18,339 bases of DNA, from the NCBI GenBank assembly GCA_004556745.1, contig SFFY01000045.1, forward strand, positions 1-18,339. Direction: 5' to 3'. The notes beneath the pieces are model-generated. The model was not told where the DNA came from. It searched no databases and saw nothing but the letters and a program-made list of their open reading frames with translations. The position numbers were made by a program, and so were the translations under genes. This DNA is from Bacteroidales bacterium. GTDB taxonomy: Bacteria > Bacteroidota > Bacteroidia > Bacteroidales > Bacteroidaceae. Shown in pieces: positions 17,948 to 18,339 of the stretch; positions within the stretch are counted from its first letter, which is position 1; the number at the start of each line of letters is the position of its first letter.

Positions 17948-18339
17948 TTATTTTCTCATCACTTTACCGTCTAAGATATAGCAGCCCTTTTCAGGCTTGG
18001 TAAGTAGTCTACGTCCCGAAACATCATAACAACCGCTATGTTTCTGTTCCATTTTATGCGTTGTAACTTTATTAATGCCTACTAATTCTGTATAACATCC
18101 ATAGCCCGCATCATAGATAACAGTGCCGTCCGCTCTGTGTACACAAAGGAGGCAATAGGGTGTATGCCCAGCAAGCCAATCTTGCGGAAAAGATTCTATC
18201 CCTTCTTTAAGTAAGCCAATGCCTTCTATATATTCGCAGGTTAAATAATCGGCTTCGCTATTTTCTCTCGGTTTTGCATGAACTGTCCATTTCTTGCGGG
18301 GTATGCCGTCATTCAACACCGTGGTTTCAATAGAAACAA
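17948..18339 (-). CDS. Secreted protein of unknown function, 3' end only (sorting-signal-like tail)
   Basis: The frame is open from the right edge to the TAA at 17948, giving the last 129 residues or so (VSIETTVLNDGIPRKKWTVH onward). The tail, GCYDVSGRRLLTKPEKGCYI then LDGKVMRK, matches the YDxxGR...KGxYIxxGKxxxK pattern of C-terminal sorting domains in Bacteroidota secreted proteins (type IX-type). The part before it (YIEGIGLLKEGIESF, YCLLCVHRADGTVIYD) resembles uncharacterised Prevotella-type secreted proteins. The true start lies outside the window; the in-frame GTG at 18319 is not a likely start. The short gap to aroQ suggests transcriptional read-through. Confidence 0.8.
   Translation of the reverse strand, partial: VSIETTVLNDGIPRKKWTVHAKPRENSEADYLTCEYIEGIGLLKEGIESFPQDWLAGHTPYCLLCVHRADGTVIYDAGYGCYTELVGINKVTTHKMEQKHSGCYDVSGRRLLTKPEKGCYILDGKVMRK

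Noticed and set aside
16722..17981. A 419-codon plus-strand frame opposite the O-methyltransferase and aroQ
   Set aside because: Antisense to two genes with complete active-site motifs; no domain in its own translation.

Overview
The window looks like chromosomal DNA of a member of the Bacteroidota, most likely Bacteroidales and probably close to Prevotellaceae. The evidence: four promoters fit the Bacteroidota form (-7 box TAnnTTTG, two of them with a TTTG/TTG -33 box 19-20 bases upstream). There is a PG_1098-type THUMP-like methyltransferase, a Bacteroidota-style outer-membrane beta-barrel, and a secreted protein ending in a 'YDVSGRRL...KGCYILDGKVMRK'-like tail. GC-rich genes alternate with AT-rich, palindrome-filled spacers. 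Genus assignment is inference. I see no phage, plasmid, transposase, CRISPR or integrase gene.

Layout. (1) 1-148: 5' end of a secreted protein on the minus strand, with its promoter behind it. (2) 149-668: spacer holding a 21-bp-periodic array of palindromes. (3) 669-7336, all minus strand: nhaD (Na+/H+ antiporter), a small beta-barrel, a PgpH-type HD phosphodiesterase, an OmpA-family protein and an aldose-1-epimerase-like protein. The first three are tightly spaced and look like one transcript for envelope and ion homeostasis. (4) 7522-9725, plus strand: tRNA-Arg(CCT) followed after 35 bases by dsbD. (5) 9726-10336: repeat-rich spacer with a terminator, then tRNA-Thr(CGT) and its hairpin. 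(6) 10337-13689: greA, a HIT-family hydrolase and a secreted GH95 alpha-L-fucosidase, the last two overlapping by one base. (7) tRNA-Met(CAT) with a consensus promoter and a textbook terminator. (8) 13883-14637: about 750 bases with no gene, packed with inverted and direct repeats, including a second, inverted and longer copy of the palindrome array from region 2. (9) 14638-18339, all minus strand: a PG_1098-like methyltransferase, a secreted VanX/DdpX-type dipeptidase, an O-methyltransferase, aroQ (type II dehydroquinase) and the 3' end of another secreted protein.

The genes are mostly housekeeping or envelope functions with recognisable families. The unexplained content lies in the spacers. 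Two array loci, about 13.9 kb apart and in opposite orientation, share an exact 39-base core; between its conserved flanks one has two and the other four 21-base units. Each unit is an interrupted palindrome (TTACAAA-N-TTTGTAA), and dyad centres fall about every 10.5 bases, the DNA helical repeat. A second family is a perfect 20-base palindrome, GGGCGTTTTGCAAAACGCCC, present exactly at 1578 and 16780 with diverged relatives elsewhere. A third is an octamer GTARACRA tandem array found 18-22 bases upstream of two start codons. These point to several families of short dispersed elements, possibly protein-binding or RNA-structural, that no gene in the window explains.
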